Below are positions 1-8,597 of a stretch of 64,000 bases of DNA, piece after piece; the first letter of the stretch is position 1, and the number at the start of each line of letters is the position of its first letter. The notes beneath the pieces are model-generated. The model was not told the DNA's origin and searched no databases. It saw only the letters and a list, made by a program, of their open reading frames with translations. The DNA is taken from the NCBI RefSeq assembly GCF_011387195.1, contig NZ_CP046919.1, positions 1,550,001 through 1,614,000 of the forward strand, written 5' to 3'. The DNA is from Streptococcus ruminicola (lineage in GTDB: Bacteria > Bacillota > Bacilli > Lactobacillales > Streptococcaceae). The translations under genes and the position numbers were made by a program.

Positions 1-1044
1 TCGGTGATTGGGGTTGCTGATTTGATGTTTACAGCAAGCACTATTCAAGGCATTTCTTATAAACCTTTTCAAGCGGTGATTGCTGTTGGGATTGTTTATT
101 TGGTTTTTACTTTTTCAACTACGCGTATCGTTGCGCATTATGAAAGAAAGATGAATCGCAGTTCAGAAGATGCTTTGTCATTGGCTGAAAAATGGGCCGA
201 GCTGGTGCAAACTATTAAAGCTAGTTGGAAGAGCTTGCTCGTGACAGCAGCTTTTATGGCAATGATGATTGGTGCCTTTGCTCTTAATCATAGGGAAACA
301 AATACAGCAGTTGGAAGCATCGAGAAGATTCAGAACTCTGGTCAGCTGGTTGTTGCGACCAATATTGGTTACGCACCTTATGAGTTTTACGATTTGTCAT
401 CAGGCCACAAGAAAGCTGTTGGAGTTGACTTAGCTTTTGCTAAACAATTAGCAGATAAATTGCAGGTGAAATTAGTGGTTAAAAATATGAATTTTGATTC
501 GATTCTAGGGACAATCACGTCAGTAAATGCTGATATTGCCATTGCCGGGATGACAAAGACAAAAGAACGTGAAAAATCGGTCGATTTCACACAAAACTAT
601 GTCAAGCAATTCAATAAAGTTGTTGTTCGTAAAGATTCAGCTGCTCAGTACACTGCGATTGCTGATTTAGCACAAAGTTCGATTGCAGTACAAAAATCAA
701 CAACGCAAGAAGATGTGGTCAAAGAGGACATCAAACCCAAACAAATAGTTGCCTTATCAAGTTTGCCAGATGCGTTTTTAAATTTAGTGCAAGGAAAAGT
801 GGATGCTGTGGTTGCTGATGATACGGTAGCTGACCAATATATCGCAAGCAACAGTGAATTGACTTATGCTGATATTGATTTACCAGGGACAACTGAGACA
901 GCTATGGCATTAACTAAAGGCAATCAATCGCTCAAGGTTTACGTGGATAAGTTGATTGAGCAAGATAAAAAAGATGGTAGCTTTGATAAATGGATGAAAA
1001 CCTATAGTGCTTTAGCGCAAAAAAATACGGGAGAAAATGAGTAG
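1..1044 (+). CDS. Amino-acid ABC transporter permease fused to a C-terminal substrate-binding domain (5' end cut by window)
   Basis: The reading frame is open from base 1, so the real start lies outside the window. The first ~55 visible residues are the last transmembrane part of a HisM/GlnP-type permease. They are followed by a charged linker, one further hydrophobic helix (SLLVTAAFMAMMIGAFAL) and then a complete ~235-residue SBP_bac_3 domain opening at SGQLVVATNIGYAPYEF. The product should import a polar amino acid or related compound, with the binding domain tethered outside the membrane. Permease first and binding domain last is the reverse of the common streptococcal GlnHP order. The stop lies 12 bases before the next gene, so it belongs to the operon that runs to 5597. 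The substrate cannot be read from the sequence; arginine-like compounds are suggested only by the neighbours. Confidence 0.85.
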   Translation, partial: SVIGVADLMFTASTIQGISYKPFQAVIAVGIVYLVFTFSTTRIVAHYERKMNRSSEDALSLAEKWAELVQTIKASWKSLLVTAAFMAMMIGAFALNHRETNTAVGSIEKIQNSGQLVVATNIGYAPYEFYDLSSGHKKAVGVDLAFAKQLADKLQVKLVVKNMNFDSILGTITSVNADIAIAGMTKTKEREKSVDFTQNYVKQFNKVVVRKDSAAQYTAIADLAQSSIAVQKSTTQEDVVKEDIKPKQIVALSSLPDAFLNLVQGKVDAVVADDTVADQYIASNSELTYADIDLPGTTETAMALTKGNQSLKVYVDKLIEQDKKDGSFDKWMKTYSALAQKNTGENE

Positions 1045-1056
1045 GAGGAGATTCTT

Positions 1057-1893
1057 ATGGCAGTAATTGATGGAACCAGTCGTTTGCGAAAAGTGTTAAT
1101 GTGCCGACCAGATTTTCTGGTAAGTGCGGCACCGATTAATGTGATTTCAGAGAAGTACACTGAACCTTTGGACCACGACAAAATGATGCAAGAGTACGGC
1201 GCTGTGGTCAAAGCTTACCAGGATAATGGCGTGGAAGTGGTCCAGGTCACTTCTGGTAAAAAAATGCCAAATGCAGTTTTTGCTAGAGATTTTGGAGGTG
1301 ATGTTAAGGAAGGATATATCTTAGGGCGTTTTAAAAAGCCTATTCGTTTTGAGGAACGTCGTCATTACGAAGACATTATGGCGGGGCTTGGCATTCCAAA
1401 AATTGCTGAAGTTACTGAAGGTTACTTTGAAGGGGGTGATTTTGCATTTATTGATGAGAAGACATTAGCGATTGGGGTGATTGATCGCACCAATCTCACA
1501 GGTGTTGATGAAATTCGTAAGCAATTAGAACCATATGGTTACAAGGTCTATGCTGTTAAGGCAAATCCAGACTATCTTCATCTGGATATGTGCTTTAACT
1601 TAGTGGCACCGAAACTTGCTATTGCTTATGAAGCTGGATTGCCAGAAGATTTTGTTACCTTGGTCAAGGAAAAAGGCATTAAGATTATTTCTGGAACGCA
1701 AGACATGATTTTTAAACATGGTTATAACGTTGAAGCTTTGGGAGATAATCGTGTGATGAGTTTAAAACAAAATATTTTTATTAACGAAGCACTTCGCAGT
1801 GAAGGCATGGAAGTCATAGAGGTCGATATGACGGAGTTATTGAAAGCAGGTGGTGGCGTGCATTGCATGACTTTCCCGCTTGAACGTTATTAA
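1057..1893 (+). CDS. Dimethylargininase/arginine-deiminase-like guanidino hydrolase
   Basis: 278 aa; a strong aggagga site precedes the ATG. It belongs to the amidinotransferase/DDAH fold. An EGGD motif lies at 125-128, the HLDMCF segment carries the catalytic-type His175, and GGGVHCMT near the C-terminus holds the nucleophilic-type Cys270. Enzymes of this family hydrolyse or transfer guanidino groups, for example N-methylarginine to citrulline, or arginine to citrulline. It is shorter than classic arginine deiminase (~410 aa) and matches the DDAH length. It lies between an amino-acid importer and an aminotransferase/dehydrogenase/RocB-like set, which suggests catabolism of an imported guanidino compound. 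The family call is firm; the exact substrate is unknown. Confidence 0.8.
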   Translation: MAVIDGTSRLRKVLMCRPDFLVSAAPINVISEKYTEPLDHDKMMQEYGAVVKAYQDNGVEVVQVTSGKKMPNAVFARDFGGDVKEGYILGRFKKPIRFEERRHYEDIMAGLGIPKIAEVTEGYFEGGDFAFIDEKTLAIGVIDRTNLTGVDEIRKQLEPYGYKVYAVKANPDYLHLDMCFNLVAPKLAIAYEAGLPEDFVTLVKEKGIKIISGTQDMIFKHGYNVEALGDNRVMSLKQNIFINEALRSEGMEVIEVDMTELLKAGGGVHCMTFPLERY

Positions 1894-1956
1894 TCACTTT
1901 TAATTATCATTTGTAGATGTGGATTGCCACGTAAAAAACAATTTAGAAAGTTTGTT

Positions 1957-3042
1957 ATGTCAACATTTTTAGCTAAATCATTTGAAACTATTGTCGCTTA
2001 CAAACCTGGTGAACAACTTGGAGATGATTACCTTAAATTAAATGCCAATGAAAGTTCACAAGAGCCTAGTCCTCGTGTTTTAGAGGTTTTGAAAAATGCT
2101 CAGAATTTAAATTATTACAATGATCCTTGTCAGCACAAATTACGTCAAAAATTGGCTGATTTACATTCAATGGATGAAACAAACATCATTGTTGGAACAG
2201 GAGCAGATGATGTTTTAGATTTAATCTTTAGAACATTTTTTGAACGAGGCGATAAACTTGCTTTTCCGAAAGTGACTTATCCTTTTTATAAAGGCTACGC
2301 TGATACCTTTGGGTATGATGCGTTGGAAGTGCCTTTGACAAAAGATTTACGCGTTGATTTATCAGATTATGAAAAACTTCCCCACGCCGTTTTAGTGGTG
2401 AATCCAGATGCCCCAACAGGATTTTTAAAACCTTTGTCAGCTATCAAGAAGTTGCTTGCCTCGAATCTTGAGCGATTGGTGATTGTTGATGAAGCTTATA
2501 TTGATTTTGGTGGAGCTTCGCAATCAGCGATTTCCTTAGTTGAAGAATTTTCAAATCTCATTGTGGTTCGTACTTTTTCCAAATCGCGTCAATTAGCCGG
2601 CGGTCGTATTGGTTACGCGGTTGCTTGTAAAGAACTTATCAAAGATATGGAAGATTTAAAAATGACGGTTAATCCATTCAATGTGAGTTTGCTACAAGAA
2701 GAAGTTGCTCTAGCAAGTCTTGAAGATGAATTTCATTTTGAAAGACATGTTAAGGAAATTATCGAAAATCGTGATTTCTTGACATCAGCTTTGCGAATTT
2801 TAGGTTTTAAGGTTTTAAACAGTAAGACAAACTTTGTCTATGCCTCTTCACACCTGATTTCAGGGGAAGAATTGTATGAAAAATTGCGTGAGCGTCATAT
2901 TTTGGTTCGTCGTTATGACATAGCAGAGGTTAAAGATTATGTTCGTATCACAATTGGAACCAAGCAAGAAATGCATCGTCTAGTCAGTGAGGTAGATGCT
3001 ATTTTAAAGGAGAAAGATCATGTTAAAAGTGTTAATTTCTGA
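1957..3042 (+). CDS. PLP-dependent aminotransferase, histidinol-phosphate-aminotransferase-like
   Basis: 361 aa from the ATG at 1957; an in-frame TTG at 1924 adds 11 residues (MPRKKQFRKFV) but has no better ribosome site. Fold-type I PLP enzyme: LKLNANESSQEPSP at the N-terminus is typical of HisC-like enzymes, VVNPDAPTG is the substrate/PLP loop, VDEAYIDF holds the PLP aspartate and TFSKSRQLAGGRIG contains the Schiff-base lysine. There are no other histidine-biosynthesis genes here, so a role in the local operon (transamination of an amino acid to its 2-keto acid, which the next gene could reduce) is more likely than histidine synthesis. It overlaps the next gene by 23 bases. Confidence 0.8.
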   Translation: MSTFLAKSFETIVAYKPGEQLGDDYLKLNANESSQEPSPRVLEVLKNAQNLNYYNDPCQHKLRQKLADLHSMDETNIIVGTGADDVLDLIFRTFFERGDKLAFPKVTYPFYKGYADTFGYDALEVPLTKDLRVDLSDYEKLPHAVLVVNPDAPTGFLKPLSAIKKLLASNLERLVIVDEAYIDFGGASQSAISLVEEFSNLIVVRTFSKSRQLAGGRIGYAVACKELIKDMEDLKMTVNPFNVSLLQEEVALASLEDEFHFERHVKEIIENRDFLTSALRILGFKVLNSKTNFVYASSHLISGEELYEKLRERHILVRRYDIAEVKDYVRITIGTKQEMHRLVSEVDAILKEKDHVKSVNF

Positions 3043-3985
3043 TTATCCAAATGTTTTGGCGGAGCGTGATTTGAGTATCGAAGTTAACCTTTTAAAGGAA
3101 CTTTTACCTGCCGATAGCGAAATTTTTGTTTACCCTTATATCAATGAGGATGAGTTCATCGAGCGAATGTCTGGTGTGGATGTTCTTTTGACAGCCTTTC
3201 TTCCCTTGAAGGAAAATATTCTGGCAAAATTTCCAGATTTGAAAGGTATTGCGGTTAATGCTACGGGAACAAATACCATTGACTGTGAGTATGCTGAGAA
3301 GTTAGGCATTGCTATTCGAAATTTAGGAGCTTATTCGACAGAAGACGTTGCCAACCACACGATTGCTCTATTACTAGCACTAAATCAAAAACTTTTTATT
3401 CATCGTAAATACATTGAAGCTGGTTTTTGGAGTTATCAAAAAGCTGGTGAAGTGAAGCGTTTGTCCTCGCAAACTTTGGCGATTTTTGGGCTTGGTCGAA
3501 TTGGTCAAGCAGTGGCAAAACGTGCGAAAAGTTTTGGCATGTCAGTGATTGCCTACGATCCTTTTTTGCCAGAAGAAGTGGCAGAAGAAATTGGGGTCAA
3601 ATTGGTCTCGGTTGAGACTATCCAAGCAGAAGCTGATGTGATTAGCTTGCATTTATTTGCTAATTCGGCAAATGAGCATTTCTTTAATCGTGATTTCTTT
3701 AAGAAATTGAAGAAACCGGTGATTTTTATCAATGTGGCGCGTGGTAGTCTGGTTGACGAAGCAGCCTTGGTAGAAGCACTTGATGAGGGCAAAGTGATTG
3801 GTGCTGGCTTGGATGTTTTAGAAAGTGAAAATCCAGATCTGCTTAACAATCCTTTGCTTGGACGTGAGAATGTTATTCTAACGCCGCATTCAGCCTTTTA
3901 CAGTCAAGAAAGTCTGAATACCTTGCAAGTTCAAACGGTTAAAAATGCAGTTGCCATTTTAAAGGAGTATCATCATGAAATTTGA
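3020..3985 (+). CDS. D-isomer-specific 2-hydroxyacid dehydrogenase
   Basis: 321 aa. The ATG at 3020 follows aaaggagaaagatc inside the previous gene, so the two are translationally coupled. It shows the NAD-binding GLGRIGQAVAKRAK motif, the substrate-side NATGTNTID segment, the catalytic-type Arg in INVARGSLVDE, the conserved Asp/Glu stretch GAGLDVLESE and the LTPHSAFYS segment with the active-site His. The family reduces 2-keto acids to D-2-hydroxy acids or the reverse. Next to an aminotransferase this suggests amino acid to keto acid to hydroxy acid conversion. It overlaps the following M20 gene by 11 bases. The substrate is not known; annotation as phosphoglycerate dehydrogenase would be an over-call. 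Confidence 0.85.
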   Translation: MLKVLISDYPNVLAERDLSIEVNLLKELLPADSEIFVYPYINEDEFIERMSGVDVLLTAFLPLKENILAKFPDLKGIAVNATGTNTIDCEYAEKLGIAIRNLGAYSTEDVANHTIALLLALNQKLFIHRKYIEAGFWSYQKAGEVKRLSSQTLAIFGLGRIGQAVAKRAKSFGMSVIAYDPFLPEEVAEEIGVKLVSVETIQAEADVISLHLFANSANEHFFNRDFFKKLKKPVIFINVARGSLVDEAALVEALDEGKVIGAGLDVLESENPDLLNNPLLGRENVILTPHSAFYSQESLNTLQVQTVKNAVAILKEYHHEI

Positions 3986-5597
3986 AACGATTGAAGCCTA
4001 CAGTTTGCCAGAGCGCATCGAAGCAATTGCTAAATATTTGGTGTCCATTCTTTCGGTAAATGGTACAGCAGGAGAGGTCAAGCTGGCAGATGCCATTTAT
4101 GACTTATTGCAGTCAGCACCGTATTTTAAAGATCACCCAGAAGACCTCTGGCAGCAGGTTTTGGAAAACGACTCCTTGAGACGAAAAAATAATTTTGCAC
4201 TGCTCAAAAAATCAGGAACAACTAAGACTGTCATTCTACATTCGCACATGGACACCGTAGGCATAGAGGATTATGGTCCACTAAAGACAATCGCAAATGA
4301 TCCAGATGCTCTGCTAGATTTTTTTAAAGATTATGACGATGACCCTGGCGTTCAAGAGCATGCCAAATCAGGTGATTGGCTCTTTGGACGAGGTATTCTT
4401 GATATGAAATCAGGCGATGCGGTCAATATTGCAACACTTTTGTATTACATGGAACACATGGATGAACTGCCCTGTAATTTACTTGTGATGACCAATTGTG
4501 TTGAGGAAAATGACCATACGGGTGCTATTCAAGCCTCAAGTGAACTGTTACGTTTGCGTAAAGCTGGCTATGATTTTAAAGTGGCTATCAATACAGATTT
4601 TATTTCGCCATCATATGACGGTGATGATAAGAAATATATCTACACGGGCGCAGCTGGAAAAATGCTGACATGTTTTTACATCAAAGGGAGAGAAACGCAT
4701 GTTGGTAGTTGCCTAATGGGCATTGATGCCACAATGATTTCTAGTGCGATTAATCTTAAAATCAATACCAACCTTGATTTAGTTGAAAAAATTGACAATG
4801 AAGATATATTGCCAAGTTCTGTGCTTTTACAACGAGATTGCAAGGATTTTTATAATGTCCAAACAAACAAGCGTGCCAATCTTTACTTCAATACTTTCTT
4901 ATATGAAAAAAGTGCAGATACCATTTTGCACACCTTAATGGAAGCTAGTCGTGAGGCTGTCCATGAGGTTTCAAGACATTATAAAGAACGATTTAAGATT
5001 TATTCAGAAAGAAGTCATATTCATAGCCAGATTTCACATGATATTACTGTGATGACTTTTTCGCAGTATCTAGATGTTTTGGAGAAAAAAGGTTTTGATA
5101 GCCAAGCCTTGATTAGGGAGTTTTTTGAAACTATCGGAGATTTTGACAAACGAGAAGTTGGTTTTGATTTGATTGATTACCTTGAGGAAAAAACACAGTC
5201 AGATGAATCAAAAGTGATTGTCTTTTTAGCACCGCCGTTTTGTCCTCACAATTATACTGACTGTGACAGCAATGTTGACCAAGCGCTTGAAAAAATGATG
5301 GCAGAATTTCCTGAAGAACATTTTGTGAAACGACGATTTTTCCCATTTTTAAGTGATTCTAGCTATCTTGCGATGCGAGAAAGTCCAGAAGACATTGAAA
5401 AACTAAAAGCGAATTTTCCTCTGATGGATGCAATTTATCCATTGCCAGTTGATACCATCAGAAAACTTGACATTCCAGCTCTTGACTTGGGCGTTTACGG
5501 TATTGGAGCTCATACTTGGAAAGAAAGACTCTACAAACCTTATTCTTATCACACTCTTCCAAAGGTTATTAGAAGTTTTATCAAGCATTTAAGCTAA
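3975..5597 (+). CDS. RocB-like M20 family metallopeptidase/deacylase
   Basis: 540 aa; the ATG follows aaaggagtatcatc. M20-type metal motifs are present: HSHMDTVG near residue 91, RGILDMKSGD holding the bridging Asp, and CVEENDHTG with the general-base Glu pair. The length and the inserted central part match the RocB arginine-utilisation family rather than ordinary ~400-aa M20 peptidases. RocB lies beside arginine-catabolic genes in Bacillus but its reaction is poorly defined. Here it ends the operon; no strong terminator follows, only an AT-rich stretch leading into the next promoter at 5655. Likely role (inference): hydrolysis of an amide or acyl bond in the compound handled by the upstream enzymes. 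Confidence 0.75.
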   Translation: MKFETIEAYSLPERIEAIAKYLVSILSVNGTAGEVKLADAIYDLLQSAPYFKDHPEDLWQQVLENDSLRRKNNFALLKKSGTTKTVILHSHMDTVGIEDYGPLKTIANDPDALLDFFKDYDDDPGVQEHAKSGDWLFGRGILDMKSGDAVNIATLLYYMEHMDELPCNLLVMTNCVEENDHTGAIQASSELLRLRKAGYDFKVAINTDFISPSYDGDDKKYIYTGAAGKMLTCFYIKGRETHVGSCLMGIDATMISSAINLKINTNLDLVEKIDNEDILPSSVLLQRDCKDFYNVQTNKRANLYFNTFLYEKSADTILHTLMEASREAVHEVSRHYKERFKIYSERSHIHSQISHDITVMTFSQYLDVLEKKGFDSQALIREFFETIGDFDKREVGFDLIDYLEEKTQSDESKVIVFLAPPFCPHNYTDCDSNVDQALEKMMAEFPEEHFVKRRFFPFLSDSSYLAMRESPEDIEKLKANFPLMDAIYPLPVDTIRKLDIPALDLGVYGIGAHTWKERLYKPYSYHTLPKVIRSFIKHLS

Positions 5598-5654
5598 AGT
5601 TTGAGCATGGCAAATAAGTGTTTTGAATAAAAATAAGAAAATTTCGAAAAGAAC

Positions 5655-5682
5655 TTGAAATTTTCAGAATTTAGGTTATAAT
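5655..5682 (+). promoter_or_regulatory. Promoter of the tryptophan-type ABC transporter leader
   Basis: TTGAAA (5655-5660), 16-base spacer, TATAAT (5677-5682). A perfect 9-base inverted repeat, GAAAATTTC (5637-5645) and GAAATTTTC (5657-5665), overlaps the -35 box and could be an operator. No T-run follows it, so it is unlikely to be a terminator for the upstream operon. Confidence 0.75.
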
Positions 5683-5711
5683 TATTAAAAAACACAGGAG
5701 GAAGCTAAGAT

Positions 5712-5759
5712 ATGAACATGACACAAACTCTTACAAGTTGGCAAAGTTGGCGTATGTAA
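5712..5759 (+). CDS. Leader peptide with two Trp codons (attenuation peptide)
   Basis: 15 codons, MNMTQTLTSWQSWRM, with a caggaggaag ribosome site 7 bases upstream. Two TGG codons lie at 5739 and 5748, just before the stop. Trp is normally rare, and two in 15 residues directly ahead of a terminator hairpin is the classic signature of ribosome-mediated transcription attenuation. It precedes an ABC transporter whose family includes tryptophan importers. The peptide itself probably has no function beyond sensing charged tRNA-Trp. Confidence 0.75.
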   Translation: MNMTQTLTSWQSWRM

Positions 5760-5778
5760 AAGTTGTGTTTATGTTGTT

Positions 5779-5821
5779 GCATAGATACGACTTTTGGAGT
5801 ACTTCTAAAAAGTATCTATGC
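5779..5821 (+). promoter_or_regulatory. Leader RNA hairpin, part of the attenuator
   Basis: Perfect 10-base inverted repeat gcatagatac (5779-5788) / gtatctatgc (5812-5821). Its left arm overlaps an alternative stem pairing aaaagttgt (5758-5766) with acgactttt (5787-5795, one G-U). The two folds are mutually exclusive, as expected of a switching leader. Which fold favours termination was not worked out. Confidence 0.55.
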
Positions 5822-5843
5822 GCTAATCTTAGTTACAAGATAA

Positions 5844-5883
5844 AAAAGCGTGTAGTAAGCAATTACTAGACGCTTTTCTTTTT
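5844..5883 (+). terminator. Intrinsic terminator in the transporter leader (attenuator)
   Basis: Stem of 8 bp (aaaagcgt 5844-5851 / acgctttt 5870-5877) plus 6 bp (tagtaa / ttacta) with one G-G mismatch, GCAA loop and a following c-ttttt run. It lies between the leader peptide and the first transporter gene, so it can stop transcription before the structural genes. Confidence 0.8.
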
Positions 5884-5945
5884 AGTTGACTCATCAAATT
5901 GAAAATAAGGTATTAAATAAATTAGATTGTTCAACGGAGAAAAAT

Positions 5946-6947
5946 ATGAAAAATAAAGCACTTATTGCAACACTTATTGCCCTTGTCATTTTAGTAGCTG
6001 GTTCAATGATTTATGACCAGACTAAAAATGAGTCAGCAAAAAATGGAGATATTAAAATCGGTATTTTACAATATGTTACCCACGATGCTCTTGATGAGAT
6101 CGAAAGAGGGATTGAAGATGGTTTAGCTGATGCAGGTTATGACAAAGATAATGCTAAGATTACTGTCTTAAATGCCGAAGGTGACCAAAGTAAAATCCAA
6201 ACCATGAGCAAACAATTGGTTCATGCTAAAAATGACGTGGTTATTGGGATTGCAACACCAGCTGCTCAAGGACTAGCTTCAGCAACCAAAGACATTCCAG
6301 TTGTGATGGGAGCTATTTCAGACCCAGTCGGAGCAAAATTGGTTAAGAATTTGAAAAAACCGGAAGGAAACGTAACAGGAGTTTCTAACCAAGTACCGAT
6401 TAAACAAACGGTTGAGATGATTCAAGAAATTACACCAAACGCTAAAACAATCGGAGTTTTGTATGCTAGTAGCGAAGATAATTCCGTATCTCAAGTGGCT
6501 GAATTTAAAAAATACGCTAAAGCAGCTGGTATCAATGTAATTGAATACGCTGTTCCATCAACCAATGAAATTAAAACAACCATGTCTGTCATGACTGGTA
6601 AAGTCGATGCTGTTTTTGTTCCACAAGATAATACCATTGCCTCAGCTTTTTCAACTGTTGTTAACTCAGCAAACGCTGCTAAGATTCCAGTTTATTCATG
6701 TGTGGACACCATGGTTGAACAAGGAAGCATCGCTTCAGTCGCTCAAAGTCAATATGATTTAGGGGTTGAAACAGCAAAAATTGCGGTTAAATTACTGGCA
6801 GGTAAAAAGGTGTCAGACGTCCCAGTTAACATCGTTAATACTGGTACCCCAACCCTTAACTTGAAAGAAGCCCAAGAACTTGGCATTACGATTCCAGATA
6901 GCATGTTGTCAAAAGCAACAGTAGCTGTCAAAGCAGATGAAAATTAG
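5946..6947 (+). CDS. trpX: ABC transporter substrate-binding protein, TrpX-like
   Basis: 333 aa from the ATG at 5946 (site cggagaaaa); an upstream in-frame extension exists but has no ribosome site. The N-terminus MKNKALIATLIALVILVAGS is a membrane anchor/signal segment without an obvious lipobox cysteine. The rest is the ABC_sub_bind (PF04392-type) fold: KIGILQYVTHDALDEIERG, VIGIATPAAQGLAS, VMGAISDPVGA, GVLYASSEDNS. This family binds tryptophan or other aromatic amino acids in streptococci. It is first of three genes (binding protein, permease, ATPase) under the Trp-codon attenuator, which supports tryptophan as the substrate. The symbol is given on family and regulation; tyrosine or another aromatic amino acid is not excluded. 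Confidence 0.8.
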   Translation: MKNKALIATLIALVILVAGSMIYDQTKNESAKNGDIKIGILQYVTHDALDEIERGIEDGLADAGYDKDNAKITVLNAEGDQSKIQTMSKQLVHAKNDVVIGIATPAAQGLASATKDIPVVMGAISDPVGAKLVKNLKKPEGNVTGVSNQVPIKQTVEMIQEITPNAKTIGVLYASSEDNSVSQVAEFKKYAKAAGINVIEYAVPSTNEIKTTMSVMTGKVDAVFVPQDNTIASAFSTVVNSANAAKIPVYSCVDTMVEQGSIASVAQSQYDLGVETAKIAVKLLAGKKVSDVPVNIVNTGTPTLNLKEAQELGITIPDSMLSKATVAVKADEN

Positions 6948-6968
6948 GAGAGAAGGAGAAAACATCAT

Positions 6969-7838
6969 ATGATTATTTCGTCAGTTTCACAAGGTCTTTT
7001 GTGGGGGATTCTTGGTTTAGGAATTTACCTGACTTTCCGAATTCTTAATTTTCCAGATATGACGACTGAAGGATCTTTCCCTCTTGGTGGAGCAGTAGCT
7101 GTTACTTTGATGAATCACGGAACACATCCTTTGTTAGCTACGTTGGCAGGTATGCTTGCGGGTTGTTTAGCTGGTCTTGTTACTGGTCTACTTTATACTA
7201 AAGGAAAAATTCCAACGCTCTTAGCAGGGATTTTGGTAATGACGTCATGTAACTCCGTTATGCTTATGGTTATGAAACGTGCCAACCTTGGTTTGCTTAA
7301 CATCAAACCTTTGCAAGCCTTGCTTCCATTTTCTGATAGTACAAATCTTTTGGTCATTGGTCTTTTAGCAGTGGGAATCGTCATTTCAGCGTTGATTTTC
7401 TTTCTATACACACGTCTTGGTCAAGCTTACATCGCAACTGGTGATAACCGTGATATGGCAAAGAGCTTTGGAATCAATACTGACCGCATGGAAGTTATGG
7501 GACTTACCATTTCAAATGGTTTGATTGCTTTGTCAGGGGCTCTTGTCAGTCAACAAGACGGCTACGCTGATGTGTCAAAAGGGATTGGTGTTATTGTAAT
7601 CGGTCTTGCAAGTATCATTATCGGTGAGGTGCTTTACTCAACTGGTTTGACACTACTTGAACGTTTGATTGCTATCGTGGTTGGGTCAATTTTGTACCAA
7701 TTCTTAATCACAGGTGTGATTGCCCTTGGTTTCAATACCAACTACCTCAAATTATTCAGTGCCATTGTCTTAGCTATTTGTCTTATGGTTCCTGTTCTTA
7801 AAAATAAATTCTTTAAAGGAGTGACCTTATCACGATGA
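6969..7838 (+). CDS. trpY: ABC transporter permease, TrpY-like
   Basis: 289 aa, site aggagaaaacatcat. A very hydrophobic protein with about eight membrane segments. Features of the BPD_transp_2-type permease of this transporter class are FRILNFPDMTTEGSFPLGGA near the start and the cytoplasmic loop NRDMAKSFGINTDRMEVMGL that contacts the ATPase. It is the membrane channel for the binding protein encoded just upstream (21-base gap). It overlaps the ATPase gene by the ATGA junction at 7835-7838, so production is coupled. Confidence 0.85.
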   Translation: MIISSVSQGLLWGILGLGIYLTFRILNFPDMTTEGSFPLGGAVAVTLMNHGTHPLLATLAGMLAGCLAGLVTGLLYTKGKIPTLLAGILVMTSCNSVMLMVMKRANLGLLNIKPLQALLPFSDSTNLLVIGLLAVGIVISALIFFLYTRLGQAYIATGDNRDMAKSFGINTDRMEVMGLTISNGLIALSGALVSQQDGYADVSKGIGVIVIGLASIIIGEVLYSTGLTLLERLIAIVVGSILYQFLITGVIALGFNTNYLKLFSAIVLAICLMVPVLKNKFFKGVTLSR

Positions 7839-8593
7839 AAAAAATTGTCGAATTAAAAAATGCAACCGTTCAAGTTAATAATGGCCTTGATGAGGTCAAA
7901 ACAATCCTTGATGATGTGAATTTGACCATTTATGAACACGACTTTTTAACGATTTTAGGTGGAAATGGTGCTGGTAAATCAACTCTTTTCAATGTGATTG
8001 CTGGGACTTTGATGTTAACTAGCGGAAGCATTTCAATCCTTGGAAAAGATGTGACGCATCTGCCTGCTGAAAAACGTGCTAATTACCTTGCGCGTGTCTT
8101 CCAAGATCCAAAAATGGGGACAGCACCACGTATGACTGTGGCTGAAAATCTTCTTATTGCCAAATACCGTGGTGAAAAACGTGGGCTTTTGCCACGAAAA
8201 ATTCACAGTTTTACAGATGAATTTAAGAAATTGGTGGCACGAACTGGCAATGGTCTTGAAAAACATTTGGATACGCCGACTGGTCTTTTATCAGGTGGGC
8301 AACGTCAAGCGCTCAGTCTTTTGATGGCTACGCTGAAACGTCCAGAGTTGTTATTACTCGATGAACACACAGCAGCACTTGATCCCAAAACAAGCGTGTC
8401 TTTGATGAACTTGACAGATGAATTTGTAACAGGAGATCAGTTAACGGCGCTTATGATTACACACCACATGGAAGACGCTTTGAAATACGGTAATCGCTTG
8501 ATTGTCATGAAAGACGGAAAAATCATCAAAGATCTCAATCAAGAGGAAAAAGCCCAAATGGCAATCGCTGATTACTATCAATTATTTGAATAA
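7835..8593 (+). CDS. trpZ: ABC transporter ATP-binding protein, TrpZ-like
   Basis: 252 aa. Walker A is GGNGAGKST, the signature is LLSGGQRQAL, Walker B is LLLLDEHTAALD (with H where many ATPases have P) and the H-loop is MITHHMEDAL. It energises the permease encoded immediately upstream, with a start codon overlapping that gene's stop. A strong terminator ends the operon five bases after the stop. Its length and the DEHTAALDP Walker B variant match ATPases of the tryptophan/ABC_sub_bind transporter class. Confidence 0.85.
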   Translation: MKKIVELKNATVQVNNGLDEVKTILDDVNLTIYEHDFLTILGGNGAGKSTLFNVIAGTLMLTSGSISILGKDVTHLPAEKRANYLARVFQDPKMGTAPRMTVAENLLIAKYRGEKRGLLPRKIHSFTDEFKKLVARTGNGLEKHLDTPTGLLSGGQRQALSLLMATLKRPELLLLDEHTAALDPKTSVSLMNLTDEFVTGDQLTALMITHHMEDALKYGNRLIVMKDGKIIKDLNQEEKAQMAIADYYQLFE

Positions 8594-8597
8594 AATG

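Noticed and set aside
1924..1956. TTG start extending the aminotransferase by 11 residues
   Set aside because: No ribosome site in front; the internal ATG at 1957 gives the expected HisC-like N-terminus.
5637..5665. Terminator of the RocB operon formed by gaaaatttc / gaaattttc
   Set aside because: No T-run follows and the right arm is part of the -35 of the next promoter, so it is treated as a possible operator.
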